The translations under genes were made by a program, and so were the position numbers. Below the pieces are notes generated by a model that worked only from the letters and a program-made list of their open reading frames with translations, was not told the origin of the DNA and made no database searches. 64,000 bases of DNA from Apium graveolens (lineage: Eukaryota > Streptophyta > Magnoliopsida > Apiales > Apiaceae): contig NC_133650.1 of the NCBI RefSeq assembly GCF_009905375.1, positions 302,187,957 to 302,251,956 of the forward strand, written 5' to 3'. This document shows, one piece after another, positions 23,278 through 36,140 of this stretch (positions are counted from its first letter, which is position 1; each line of letters starts with the position of its first letter).

Positions 23278-24962
23278 CTTCCAATGATCACTACTTTTAA
23301 GAATGGAGTTGTAAATATATTGGTTCTGAGATCTGTATACTATGGATGAGAGAAGCAGGAGCGGCGGAGAGTTAAAGCAAAAAACGCTGAAGTGAGGACA
23401 AAATTACGACTGCAAGGTAATAAATTTTTCGGCGCCTAAGCATGACAGTGTGTCTTTCTCTGCATGAAAATTTGGACGGAAATGAAGCTATGCATCATCA
23501 TCTCGAGTCTCACTTATCTCAATAAAGATGTGTATAGCATGCAAAATTCAAAGCAAGGTGACGGTATTACAGGTACCGTGTTAATGCCTCAACTGGACAC
23601 GGTGTCATCCGGGCATGGAGATCATTTGGAAGGAAATGAAGATAATCAATTAGCTTGTGTGGTCTTAAGTGGATTAGTTCAGAAGTAAAATATAAAATTT
23701 TGATTTAATCTAGGCATTTGAAGTAAAATATAAAATTTTGATTTAATCTAGGCAATCGAAGTAAATTCAGTCAATGCAAATATATAGACCACAACTCCAA
23801 TAACTTGACGAACCTGAATATGTCACTGTAAAAGGATACTGACATTAATACTTACCATAAAAGCAAGTGAAGATTACGTACCTTTGCGGATTTTAATACA
23901 CAATAATGCAGCTCAAATTTTTTTGATGCTTCTATCGCAGGTCATTTAGAGAGGACACCAGAACCTGCACATTGTTGTGATCATTTGAAAATGTGGTGAA
24001 ACATACCTCTCATCAAATAAAAATTCAAAAATATATATACTAAGAAATGCACTCGCATAATTCACATTTATACAAACAAAATGACCATGCATCTGTTAAA
24101 AAGAAGAAGTAAACTTTCCTACCTTAAGGAGATGAGAGCAATACCAGCATACTGTTTAAAATAATTTATATATAAATAAACAGTTATTTTGATATTCATA
24201 TCTACATCCCTACTATTTATTTAAAACCGAAACAAGATAATCGATCGTCGGTTGATATTTGTGTTTTCGTCACCTGTCTTTACAACATAAGCGTAATTTT
24301 TTAAAGAACTCAAGGTGTTAGGAGAAGGACTAATTAGGATCTTATATTATATCTTAACAATAAAGATTGACTTCTTATTGCACTGAACTGGGAATACCTT
24401 GCAACTTAATACTTAACAGAGCAGGAGCCACAAATCAAACAATAAAACTCAAAGAACTCAGTTTCGGGGAATGCATATTGTTGTACAAACACAAGCCAAA
24501 ATTCAGCTCAAAGTCTAAAGCAAGCAAATTTATGTGCCACATTGAACCATTGATGCATTTCGTGATAATAGATGTCTAACACTGTATATATAGCAAATCA
24601 AAGAACTCAGTTTCGGTGAAAGCATATTGTTGTACAAACACAAGCCAAGATTCAGCTTAAAGTCTAAAGCAAGTTGGCACCTTATCGAAATTGTTAAACA
24701 ACATGAGTCTGCAGCAAAATGAGCAGCTTTCGTACTTCTTCTGCTCGTCGTACTTCAACCCTCACATGCGCTTTCTTCGATTATTGATCAACATTATAAA
24801 AGCCCTGATCAGGATATACAATACTACTGCAGCATTTCAACAAACAAGTAGCGTTAGGTTGATTACAGAAAAGAAATCGAAATAATCAACTATAAACACT
24901 TAAAAATTTTACCTTACCAACACATGCAAGCTTTATTCCAGTAGCAATTAACCATTATATTT

Positions 24963-25004
24963 ATGTAGTTGCAAGTAAAAAATCTATTTTACTTGCAACT
25001 ACAT
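24963..25004. repeat. 18-bp inverted repeat (hairpin), unit B
   Basis: Arms of 18 bp (starting ATGTAGTTGCAAG) flank a 6-base loop. It is the deleted counterpart of the hairpin at 21946-21996. Confidence 0.8.
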
Positions 25005-25102
25005 TCTAAAATTTAAGGGTCGAAACGAGAATCACATGATATATTCAGCCGTACTCATATAATACCAATTTTTAATAGATATAGAAACAGAATATTTACA
25101 CA

Positions 25103-25846
25103 CGCGATAAGGAGGGATTATACAAAAACAAACTCCAGAAGCCTAAACAGGAGAGATTTTGAGGAGTAAAGATGGAAAGATACGACTGTAACGACTTATT
25201 ATTTGTTCCCCCAAATTCCCAAACCAATAATATTGTTAGATTTTGTTTTTGAGGCAAAAATATTGTTAGATACAAGTACAACACAATCATGTAAAAATAT
25301 ATGAATGACAATACATTTAGCCCTTTAACTTGTTTATTTTATACCGAACAATATGATTAATGATTTAATATTAAAAATTATTAATTCTAAATCACTAATC
25401 TGAAAATAACTGTAATAATCGTATTTTTCTTGGTTAAAATAAATATAAATTGAAGTGGTTTAAATTGTTTTAGTTATCATGATATTTTATAACATGAATG
25501 GCTAAAAAAACAAATTTTTTAATGGTATCCAAACTTTTTCAATATATGTTATTTTTATGATTATATATCTTCAAATATGTGTAGTCACTTTATATATATA
25601 TTTATATAATTAGTGTTTTATGTAACCAAAGACTTCAGTCAAAAATTACCGTTAGTGGAAAATATATATCAGTTTAAAAGACTTCTTGTTAACGTACCTC
25701 TTATTATGTTATATTTTCATATGTGTTTTTTATTGTCGTGTAGTTAATTGATGTTAAGGTGTTGATTGATATTATAGTAATGCATATCTTTATAGGTCTC
25801 AACCATGATTTACATTTAGTTGTATAACATGTTATTAGTTTGGTAA
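25103..25846. other. AT-rich intergenic DNA
   Basis: No feature is seen between the AP2 duplication and the MULE target duplication. It may be intron or spacer sequence. Confidence 0.4.
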
Positions 25847-25855
25847 TTTATGTTA
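25847..25855. repeat. MULE target-site duplication, left
   Basis: The 9-mer TTTATGTTA is repeated exactly at 38786-38794, directly outside the other end of the element. Nine-base duplications are characteristic of Mutator-like elements. Confidence 0.9.
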
Positions 25856-25906
25856 GGGTGCCCTTACACGGCTACATGTGGTTCTAATAACCACCTGCCA
25901 CATTGT
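25856..25906 (+). repeat. MULE left terminal inverted repeat
   Basis: It starts GGGTGCCCTTACACGG and contains CTAATAACCACCTGCCACATTG. It pairs with the reverse complement of 38735-38785. Identity is partial, strongest in the inner half. Confidence 0.75.
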
Positions 25907-26462
25907 TACATTGCTGAAATATAGTAGCTTTACTTCAATTCGGGATACGCATTGTTATATTGTGGGAGCTCGTCAGCTTTGACTCAATGCGGCTTGCGCA
26001 ATGCTTCATTGCTGGAAACAATTTAGTTTTATTTTTAAATAATTGTAAAATAATAGATAATAAATATATAAATAATTTTAATTAATGTTTAAATTCCTAA
26101 TTTATTTATTGTTTGGTTGTTATATTTTTATTTTATATTTATATATTTTTATTAATAAACTCTTTATTTTAACAAACTAATACTTAAAATTCGGGAAATT
26201 ACAGAACAGCCCCCGCTGCCGCAATGACCCATTGCATATCCCGCAATGAGCCATTGCTGCAGACGAGACACGGGTTTAACCCGTTTCTTCTTAAAATCCC
26301 TAATTTCATAATAACTAAAACCTAATTCAGCAGCGGGCGATTTCAGGCGATTTCGAGCGATTTCAACATCTACTCCGACGATTCAGCTACTCAGGTATGA
26401 TTCTCATCATCTACACACACGTATACATACACATAGTTACATACTACCGCAATGACCCATTG
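25901..26462. promoter_or_regulatory. Paired CAWTG boxes, left cluster (6 sites)
   Basis: Sites of the form CAWTG-N3-CAWTG are seen at 25901, 25950 (one half decayed), 25999, 26222, 26244 and 26450. Most are embedded in a wider GCAATGNNNCATTGC dyad. The cluster starts just inside the left inverted repeat and covers the region upstream of, and just after, the first non-coding exon of the PMD gene. A protein-binding array is inferred. Confidence 0.7.
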
Positions 26463-26466
26463 CTGC

Positions 26467-26835
26467 CAAGCTTAACTTACCTTCTCATGGCCAAATACTC
26501 CATGCCCATCTCCTCCAAACCGGGTTTCATGCTCACATTTACACTACAACTGCTCTTGTAGATATGTATTTTCATTTTTTTGGTAATGCACTCAAACTGT
26601 TTAATGAAATTACTGAACCAACTATTGCATTGTTTAATGTTGTGATTTCTGGGTTTTCTTCGAATGGGTGTTATAAGGACGTTTTTAGGATTTTTAGGGA
26701 AGTTGGTGTGAGAAAGTTGAGGCCTGATTCGGTTAATAACGTGGAATTCAATGATAGGAGGAATGATGTTGAACGGTGAAACTGAGAATGCTATTGAATT
26801 ATTTGTTTATGTCTGAATCTGTAGTTGATGTCTGT
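26467..26835 (+). pseudogene. Captured PPR-protein gene fragment
   Basis: In one plus-strand frame the sequence reads HGQILHAHLLQTGFHAHIYT, followed by TALVDMYFHFFGNALKLFNE and FNVVISGFSSNGCYKDVFRI. These are textbook PPR (PCMP type) repeats of an organelle RNA-binding protein. It ends around RPDSV near 26735. A second short PPR-like piece (MMLNGETENAIELF) follows in a shifted frame to ~26820. There is no start or stop belonging to a gene. The fragment sits in the first intron of the PMD gene inside the MULE, as expected for transduplication of host sequence (Pack-MULE behaviour). Confidence 0.8.
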
Positions 26836-29713
26836 TACAATATTGATGATTGTTTCAGAAGTTTATGTTTCATTTTCTGTGATTATAACGAATTGTACAA
26901 ATTGTTTGAATTATTTGTTTATGTCTTTATATAATTCGAATTATTTGGATTGCGTTGTTGTGAATTTGGTTGCTAAAATATGATACGAGCAGAAAAAGCC
27001 TTGTATAGATTAATCTCATGCCTTGGATATTCTTTATTTTGGTTTTTAAAAGTTTTAATGGTTAGTAGTAATTTGACTCGTTTGTGCTAATTAATGGTTC
27101 GAAATGTACTAGTAATTGTTTGACATAGTAAGTTGAGATATGTTATTGTGATTAGACAGTGGATGGAATGTTTGTTGATTGATTGATTGGTTGAGGCTAG
27201 CTTATAAACGAATGAGTCATGCCGATTTTTTGGTAGGACTTAAAATAGAAAATAACGGTTCTATAACTGTTTCGTGTTTAAGTTGGGATTATATAGTATT
27301 TTTTATTATGCACTTTGCAGTTACTATGGAAAATGAGTGCGGACCTATTGTTAGATCACTCCTGACGATGCAGGATGATCATATTAGTACTGCCATATGG
27401 GCGGGAGGTGTGCGGGATAAGCTGGATGTACGCCAGTACACGGCTAATCATCAGCAGTGGATACTTTCGGATCCCCAGCGTGAGTTGCTGAGCCAATGTG
27501 GTTTCTCGGCTTTCACGAACAATCGTTCAGTTCCTCAAAATGATATTCATTTGATAACGGCCTTAGTGGAAAGGTACTAATTTGTAATCAATTTTCTCAT
27601 TTATTTAAATCGTCATTGGCAATGTTTGTGATGTTTGTGTATGAATGCAATTGCAGGTGGAGGCCAGAGACTAACACCTTTCACTTTCCATTTGGTGAGT
27701 TGACCATCATCCTCGATGATGTATACATGATTATGGGCCTCCCTATTAAAGGTCGTCCAGTTACTCATAGGGAGCTTGACGCTCCGAAGGCGTATTGGAT
27801 GAGGGAATGGCAGGATGCAAGATTGGATGAGGTGGACGTAAAGATATGTATAGGGACGAGGTCAAGCTTTACAAATTAAGGGAACGATATGCGGAGCTAC
27901 CAGAGGGGGGGGCTAGAACAGGATCTTGTGGTTTACACACGAGCTTATCTTTTATACATCATTGGGGGCATATTGTTTCCTTCATCGAGTCGATATACCG
28001 TGCATCCGAGGTATTTACTTGTATTTGTTGCATTTCAGTTTTTAAATTTTAGTTTATAGCATCTTAGTCCTTCACTTGTCCTTTTTTGTTGATTTTGCAT
28101 ATGAAGCCCTGTATTCTCATTTATTTTCAATTTGACACTATAATTCTTGTATTCTCATTTATTATCATGCCCTGTATTCTTACTTACTCTGTATTTCCTT
28201 TGTCGCAGGTACTTACAGCTCATCCAGGATTCACCTCAGATTAAATCGTATGCATGATGAGCTGCTGTATTGAGCTATTTGTTTAGAGGTTTGACCAAGG
28301 CTGCTCATAAGAGTGCAACAGCACTTAATGGATGCACGATGCTACTGATGTTGTGGGCACACGAGAGGTTGTTACCTGGTGCTCCTAAGATTGCGCCTGG
28401 GGTGGAGCTTGTTTGGCCGAGGGCTTTGGCATGGGCTGAGCCGAACCCTGATCGGAGGGAGAATCCTCACCACCATACAGGTACTGTTCTTTTTTGCATA
28501 TTTACTATTTGAACTCTCTTTCGAATAAACATTTGCATGCTTTTGAACTATTTAATTTCATATGTTCCATTATTATTTTGCTTATAGGTCAGTACCGAGG
28601 GGATTTTGACCGATTTGAGATGAGTTGACTGACATGGGAGCCTTATCGGTTATTCTTTAATGCGGTGGACTATTCTGAGGAGCAGTATGATGTCGAGCTG
28701 ATGGATGCTTCGTATATGAGTCTCGGTCGTATTCCACTTATTTGCTTCAAGATTGTCGAGTATGTCATGCCGGACAGAGTCTTGAGACAGTTCGGTATGC
28801 TGTAGCATATTCCAGATGATCCTATTGATATGTCTGCTTTGCGGAGGGACAGGTTATCTCGTTGGAAGAGAGACCAACATATGACTACTCTGAGACAGTA
28901 TCGGGATGAGTGGTATGTTTATCTTAATGGCCAGATAGAGCCCGTTGGAGAGGGGCAGTACGTGAGCATTGACCAATATATGTACTGGTATAGGACCCAT
29001 AGTAAGCTGAGGATTGCTCGTTTTATGGGTGTTGATCCACGCAAGATAGTGCCGCGTGACTGGTACTCTCAGCAGGACATGGTTGATGCAGTATATTTTA
29101 GAGTTTAGTTTAATATTTGAATCCTGTATTCATTTATTTCATTGTTGCATTTTTATAGGGTGTTTAGGTAGATGATTAATAGTTAATAATTTCTGTAGCT
29201 TGACTGTGGGATGAGGACATTGTATGCTATTCACAGCCATGATCCCCCAGACTGGTTCTATGAGTGCATTCCTGAGTTTTTGATTCATTATGATCGAGTT
29301 TACACTGAGTGGATGGGTCCTGCATTCAGTAGACCCAGTTTTGATAGACCTTCACGTGCACAGGATATGTATATTGATCCAAGTGCTCCTCCTTCACCGC
29401 ATAAACGTACATGTGAGGTGCGTTTCATTTATGTCATTCCAAAATCCAGTCTACTATATTGAATGTGAATGTGTGTATGATCGTTATCTTATCGTGTTAT
29501 TGCAGAAGTTTGCTTTTGATTCTCATGATTCACCTACACAGGCAGCCAGTAAACGTTCTCGTCAGGTACTTACTCGAGTAAGTTATTCGAGTAGTCTACT
29601 ACACCGAATTATATGTAGTTTGATCGAGTTATTGACATCTAATGTAGGATGAGACTGTAGTCCCTAACGCTGCGGCTATCCCTGTACATGTCTCTCATCC
29701 TGTTCAGATTGAG

Positions 29714-30445
29714 GTACTTATTCATATTCGAGCATGTTATTCGCGTAGTCTAACTCTTTAGTTTTAAGATGTATATAATGTTTGATACTCAATGCATTTG
29801 TAGGTTGCTGCTACTGCTCCCCCTGCTTCACAGTCGACCCCCCTATCCGCCCCCCTGTTGTTCAGTCTGATTTTGTTCAGTCTGAGGTACTACTCTTTAG
29901 TTTTAGAACTTTACTTTTTTTTACTATTGTGTGTCTTATACATATTCGAGCATGTTATTCGCGTAGTCTAACTCTTTAGTTTTAAGATGTATATAATGTT
30001 TGATACTCAATGTATTTGTAGGTTGCTGCTACTGTTCCCCCTGCTTCACAGTCGACCCCCCTATCCGCCCCCCTGTTGTTCAATCTGATTTTGTTCAGTC
30101 TGAGGTACTACTCTTTAGTTTTAGAACTTTACTTTTTTTTACTATTGTGTGTCTTATACATATTCGAGTATGTTATTTGAGTAGTCTAACTCTTTAGTTT
30201 TAGAGGTGTATATAATATTTGATACTCAATGTATTTGTAGGTTGATGCTACTTCTCCCCCTGTTCCACAGTCGACCCCTCTATCCGCCCCCCCTGTTGTT
30301 CAGTCTGAGGTACTACTCTTTAGTTTTAGAACTTTACTTTTTTTTACTATTGTGTGTCTTATACATATTCGAGTATGTTATTCGAGTAGTCTAACTCTTT
30401 AGTTTTAGAGGTGTATATAATGTTTGATACTCAATGCATTTGTAG
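29714..30445 (+). repeat. ~218-bp tandem exon-intron repeat
   Basis: Exon starts at 29804, 30022, 30241 and 30446 are spaced 218, 219 and 205 bases apart. The first three units each hold an exon encoding a Pro/Ser/Thr/Val-rich linker (for example SPPVPQSTPLSAPPVVQSE) plus the same intron (GTACTACTC...TTTGTAG). The first two have a C6 run where the third has C7, giving a one-base frame change, and carry an extra 15-base insert. The unit lies between the mobile domain and the protease domain, so its expansion lengthens a linker by whole exons. Confidence 0.85.
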
Positions 30446-32221
30446 GTTGATGCTACTGCTACCCATGTTACTCCTACTACCGAGCGCACTTTTGGGAGTT
30501 CTGAGTTGACTCGTGCTACTGAGTTGACTCCACTTGCAGGTGGCATGGTGAAATTCGGTAGTCGTAGTGGTGTTATTCCTGATAGTTTGAGGATGATTCT
30601 TGATGTACGTATGTTGAATAATTCCATTTTTTATGTTTGATTCTTGCAGTACGTATTTTGATGCATTTCTATATGCTTAATTTTTTTTTCATGAATATGT
30701 GTTTGATTTGATGCTCTTGAAATGTATTTGCAGATGGACACTGATGAAGACAAGTTGAAGGATAAACTGAGGCGGGGTGGTCCTGGGAGGCGTGCTGATA
30801 TGACGAGGCCATTGAAAAACAGGAAGATTTTTTGGCTATACAAGCACTGGTGGGGTAATAAGAATGATTTTATTTGGAGAGATCATAGAGGCACTGCTGA
30901 GCTTACTTGGGATTATGTCCAGACCTTAAAGCCGGAATATGATTTAGACAGCAATGTCGTGGATGCCTACATAGAGTTGTTGAAGGTTAGGGAGTCCATC
31001 TCGGGTCTGGAGCCCACGGCTAAGAAGTTCTTCTTTAACTTCAGCTTTTTCGTGCAACTGTTATTAAAAGATTATTGCAAGAACTTGAAGGTAAAACAAA
31101 AAGTACTTTTTAGTTCATGCATTACTAAGTTAATGATAATTGATAACTCTTTGATTTTGTAGTTCATTTGATCTTTTATAATTGTTTCAATGTTGCAGGC
31201 CCATCCCGAAGCTGAACTTTCAGATGTGCAGTTGGCTGGTCTGTATATTTTATATAATTCATATGCAGTCCAGCGGATTGGGCCATCATTATTGAATTGT
31301 GACTTTGCTTTCTACCCTTGCTGCAATGATGCTCACTGATTTTTGTTCATTCTGGACATTAAACAACAGAAGCTCCTTTTAATTGATCATCTAGCTGAAT
31401 GGGGGGATAGTCTTAAGAGTATTTACTCTCGATATATATATATATATATGCCATGATATTCTATGTTCTTCGTAATTACTTTACTAGTCAATTTACATAT
31501 ACTTGTCATTGTTGGTTACTAATTATATGAAACCAAACCTTTCTAGGAGTGCATAGTGCCATATATGTTGCATTACTTGGATCCTTCCAGATTTGATGGA
31601 CATAAGTTGAAGGTTCATTTCGTACAGGAACGACCGATGCAGTCCAATACCCATGATTGTGGTGTGTACGTGTGCAAGTACATGGATGCTATACTTAATG
31701 GCATATCATTGAGAGATGCTGTTTGGGAGCCTGTATTGGGTATTTGGACATTCCGGTATCGCATAGCTTGGGAGCTTTCAAAAGGGCTCGCTAGACGGAT
31801 AAGTGACTATGGGATCCAACAGAGGAACAGGGGACTATAGTTTATATTTGGATTTGTTTTGGTGTTTTCTTTGTTATTGATTTTGATTGTTTTTATTGGA
31901 TTGATATTGCGTTTAGATTTGATGTTGATTGGTTGAGTTTAATTTTGATCATGATTGTGGTTGCTTTGATTGGTTGTTGGTTGGTTGATTTAGATTTAGT
32001 TGAAACAGGTTGGTAAGTTATAAAAATAAACGGAACCATGCCGTTTTTTTCTTAAACTATGTAAATCACCCGCAATGTTGATTGGTTGATTTAGATTTAG
32101 TTGAAACAGGTTGGTAAGTTATAAAAATAAACGGAACCATGTCGTTTTTTTTCTTAAACTATGTAAATCACCCACAATGTTGATGTTAGCAGCTTTCCAG
32201 AAAACTGGTCACATACTTCAA

Positions 32222-32829
32222 CATTGAATCATTGCGGGAGATATCATATTTTACACATTTTACAGTTTAGTCACCCCGTAATGAATCATTGCTACAGTGA
32301 TCATACCCCGCAATGAGGCATTGCACTAAGTCCTTTTGACTATTTTAATGTCTAGTTGACTTTGTTTATTAAATCAATTTTTTCAAATTTTACTACTAAT
32401 ACTGCATTTTGTAGTTATTTTAAGAGTTTTAGTTTTGAAAAATATTTAAAAAATATTAATACTACTAAAAACCCAGTTTTGTTAATAAAAAGGGACAGTG
32501 AGTTTTGGGTGAAACAGAGATTCCAGCAATGACTCATTGCTGCAGTAAGTACCTCCAGCAATGTCTCATTGCTAGGTACTCTGTCACTAGTTCGCATTGA
32601 CTATTTTAATGTCTAGTTGACTTTGTTGATTAAATCACTTTTTTCAAATTTTTACATTAATACTGCATATTTTAAATATTTTAAGAGTTTTGGTGTTGGA
32701 AAATATTTTAAAAATATTAATATTACTAAACTCACTTTTGTTAACAAAAAGAGGCAGTGAGTTTTGGGTGGAGCAGAGTACCCCGCAATGAGTCATTGTT
32801 GCAATGTGACCTCTAGCAATGTCTCATTG
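32222..32829. promoter_or_regulatory. Paired CAWTG boxes, middle cluster (7 sites)
   Basis: Sites are at 32222, 32279 (one half TAATG), 32311, 32527, 32559, 32786 and 32817. The last four are in two copies of a ~255-260-bp tandem duplication (about 32334-32587 and 32588-32850). The cluster lies between the convergent PMD and transposase genes, not at an obvious promoter. Confidence 0.65.
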
Positions 32830-33330
32830 CTGGGTGCTCTGTCACTATTCTCTTACAATATTTTAAGTTGGATAATAAGAGTTTTGGTGTTGAAAATATT
32901 TTAAACAATATTAATATTAATAATAAGAGTTGGATAATATTTTTGTTAAAAAATAACATTAACATGCAACATTATGTGTAAATTTAAATAACGTTAATAT
33001 TATGTAACTTAAATAGAAAAGTTAAAAGAACTAATGTACTACTTGTCAACAATTGTTAGGTTAAAACCTAAAAATTTCTTCGATCATGCTCCTCCCTTAG
33101 GGGACAGTTTCTTGCATCATGTTCTCCTCCGATCGCCCCACAATAATTGCACTTGCGAGGCTTGATCTTGATCTTTGAAGTTGCCGTCTCAATTCCACTT
33201 TAATATCTTTTTGTTTTCCTCCTTCCTTTAGTTTTCGACGTTGGAGGATCGAATATTGGATCATGTTGGTAGTCCTCTTGAGTTTTCGCCTCATGGGTTC
33301 TTTCTCTACGCTCTTCATCCGCAAAAGCAT

Positions 33331-33998
33331 TAGGGATGGCAACAGGTCGGGTTCGGATCGGATATTGTAAAATTCAAATCCAAATCCAAATATTTTCGGG
33401 TTATCCAAATCCAAATCCGTCGGGTTTCGGATCGGATCGGGTATTTTTCGGGTATCCAAAATTATAAATAATGTAGTCAAAATTTAATATTATTTATACA
33501 TACAAACACTATTAATCACATTTATATGATAGCTAAAATTAAAATACATTAACTAATAAGTAGTTAAACATATTATATTGCATGAGTAATATCTAAAATG
33601 TTGATAACATAATATTTAGTATTTTATCACAAATTATTTTTTTATAAATATATACAGAGTACATCTTACATAATAAAAGCTGATTTTGAAATAAAAAGTT
33701 ATAATTCACTAAATAAGTGTTGACAATATTGATAATAATCTACTATTACTCAAATAATACAAGAAAAATATGTATATTATATGTATAACATCTAAAATAT
33801 TACATATAATCTATAATAAATATGCCGGGTTTTAATCGAGTTTCAGGTTTGGATCGGGTTTGGATTGGATTTCGGATTTCGGATCGGGTATCGGTTCGGT
33901 ACAGTTGAAATCCAAATCCAAAACTTCGGGTTCGGTATATCCAAAACTTCGGGTTTCGGATCGGATATCCATCGGATCGGATTAATTTGCCATCCCTA
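33331..33998. mobile_element. hAT-type MITE in the transposase 3' region
   Basis: The ends are TAGGGATGGCAA and TTTGCCATCCCTA. Flanks AAAAGCAT (33323-33330) and AAAAGTAT (33999-34006) match at 7 of 8 bases. The interior has the TTCGGATCGGATATC-like repeats common to this plant MITE type, in both orientations. It separates the SWIM-encoding part from the CCHC-encoding part of the MULE transposase. Confidence 0.85.
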
Positions 33999-35959
33999 AA
34001 AAGTATCTTTCTAGTATCTCTTCTCTCTATCAATCACACCCATTAAGTATTTATACCGTGAAACAGAACAACTACCGGAAGCAGCTAAATCTTGAAAAGA
34101 TTTGCACAATGCACCATACCTTAATGGTTGTGACGCACCATCATTACCAATACCGGGAGGAGCATATGGAAGAGGCCCCGCAATTTTGTTGCCGTTCATT
34201 GTCCACCTACCCATGATGAGACTTTCCGGTATCTTGATTTTTTGTTTTTTGTCAAGATAACGGATTATGTGTTTGCAAATCATCCCGGAATGTTCAAACT
34301 TCTTACACGAGCATTCAATTTTTTCGTACATGAAAACTGTCACTCGATATTTTCTTGTGCAATTCTCTGGCAGGGTAGCCTTCTCAACCAAATACAGTTT
34401 CGACATATAAGTTCCATTATTTTTGACACTATTCACGATGTAACATGTACTTTTCATAAGCTCCTTTTGAAACCGTTTAAACATTCCTTTCGTGTAGATT
34501 TCGGATGCATGCATTTCCATGGATGAGTCCAAAACTAATCTCCTTTCCAATTGTTCGTTGTCATAATCGGCTTTAACCTCCTTCAGATATTATGTCTCTA
34601 AAGCCTTTTGGGAGTTCTCAATGAATTCCTTCAAACCGGTAGATGATTGCATATATTCATCAAAAAAAAGAATTTGTATACTCGCTTCTTGAAGTTGTAG
34701 TCATGCCGGCGGAAAAATGTTGCTTCGTATAAGCACCAATCCATTGAGTTTTAATAGCATACATGTCATTTAACCAATCATGATCCTCAAGATCGTACTT
34801 CTCGACTAATTGCTCCCATTTACCTTCAAATTCTGTAGGTGTCAACGACTTGTACACATATGCATTAAACTCTGTCTTGAACTCCGGATAATTTGTGTAC
34901 AAATAAGACAACTTCTCGGGAAACTTACTACTTATATGCCATGTACAATATGTTTGCTTTGTTTGTGGCATAGGCATGACCTCGACAATGACATTTCCCA
35001 ATGCAAAGTCTTGATCAATAATAATTGTTCGAGGCGGTTTATTATCGACGGCTTCCAACCATGTCCTCAAAACCCACTTATACGATGCCTCAGTCTCATC
35101 CCTTACAAGTGCAAATCCAAATAGTATATTTTGATAATGGTGGTTTACGCCCATAATAGGTATGAAAGGCATACAATACCTATTCGTCCGGTAAGTTGAA
35201 TCAAACGTAACCACATCACCAAAATTCTTGTACGTGTTCATGGACCGAGGATCAACCCACAACAAACCCCGTACACGATTCTCATCATCTACATCCACCC
35301 GATAAAAGAAATTACCAAAACTATTTTCTTGTAGTTCGCGTAGCAAAAGTAATCCACACTCCGAATCACCTGAATCAAACACTCGACGCCGAATATCACG
35401 TATGACATTACATACGTCTTGATTAGAAAAACCAAGATTTTCAACACCCCCATTTGTCTCGCTAAGAAACTCCATTACTTTGCTCGTCTCAATTCCCGAT
35501 TTGTTAAACAACTCAATCAATGATCGCGTCATAGGATCTATGTTGAGTGATCTTTGAAAAAATTGAACTTTTTCCGGCGACACCAATTTATGATTGTGTT
35601 CTAAATCCACCGAACTAATTTGCCATTTGTCCATCTTCACTTTGTGAACGACACACATTCGAGCACCACAATTCGTTCGTGGAATTACCTCTCTAACTCG
35701 TTTTCCTTTACCAAAATCCAACGGCGTCACTCCTACCCTTCCACCTTTTCTACAAATAAATAAACTGTATGATGGTTCATTTGTGTTTGTTCGCTTATGA
35801 GTATTCCTAATTATTAGCTCGAATCCCTCTTTTCGACCATAATTCCTATAAAATGCTTCCTCGTCATCCAATGTATCAAAAATCTTACCGACATAAGGCA
35901 CAACATCGTTACTATTCTTAAATCCATGATTCTTTTTCTCAACATTTTTCTCATCTTTT

Positions 35960-36140
35960 ACGTCATCAACATTTTCACCGTCAAAATTATCACCACCAAC
36001 GTTATCATCAACATTATGACCGCCAACACTATCACCACCAACATTATCATCAACATTATGACCGCCAATATTATTATCACCAACGTTATTATCAACGTTA
36101 TGAACACTAACATTATCAACATAAATATAATCACCACCAA
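35960..36140 (-). repeat. Minisatellite coding for NVDDNVGGD repeats
   Basis: A near-33-bp tandem unit encodes about four repeats of (G/D)HNVDDNVGGD near the transposase N terminus. The reverse frame is also open, which is a by-product of the repeat. Confidence 0.8.

Larger units (their letters stand above)
22107..25102. repeat. Tandem segmental duplication, unit B
   Basis: Head-to-tail partner of unit A. It is slightly longer because of small insertions, including a further ~150-bp duplication of the AAAGAACTCAGTTTCGG block (copies at about 24451 and 24599). Confidence 0.85.
26330..31840 (+). pseudogene. Plant mobile domain + Ulp1-like protease gene (MULE accessory)
   Basis: Introns with GT-AG ends are visible. 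A non-coding exon ends at 26394 (CAG|GTATGA); the ATG is at 27326 (MENECG). Coding exons are about 27321-27573, 27657-28010, 28209-28480, 28588-29090, 29199-29417, 29506-29565, 29648-29713, four repeated exons, 30734-31090, 31199-~31430 and 31547-31840. The N-terminal half is a plant mobile domain (ERWRPETNTFHFPFGE, DVYMIMGLPIKGRPV, then LSYLFRGLTKAAHKSATALN), as in MAIN-like proteins. The C-terminal third is a C48/Ulp1-like peptidase: His in NDAH, LLLIDHL, then SNTHDCGVYVCKYMD with the Gln/Cys region. It is broken by TGATGA at 28255, TGA at 28626, TAG at 28803 and TGA at 31337, plus two compensating frame changes near 27830 and at a G8 run (27905-27912). The role in the MULE is unknown; SUMO-type protease activity is inferred from the fold only. 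Confidence 0.85.
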
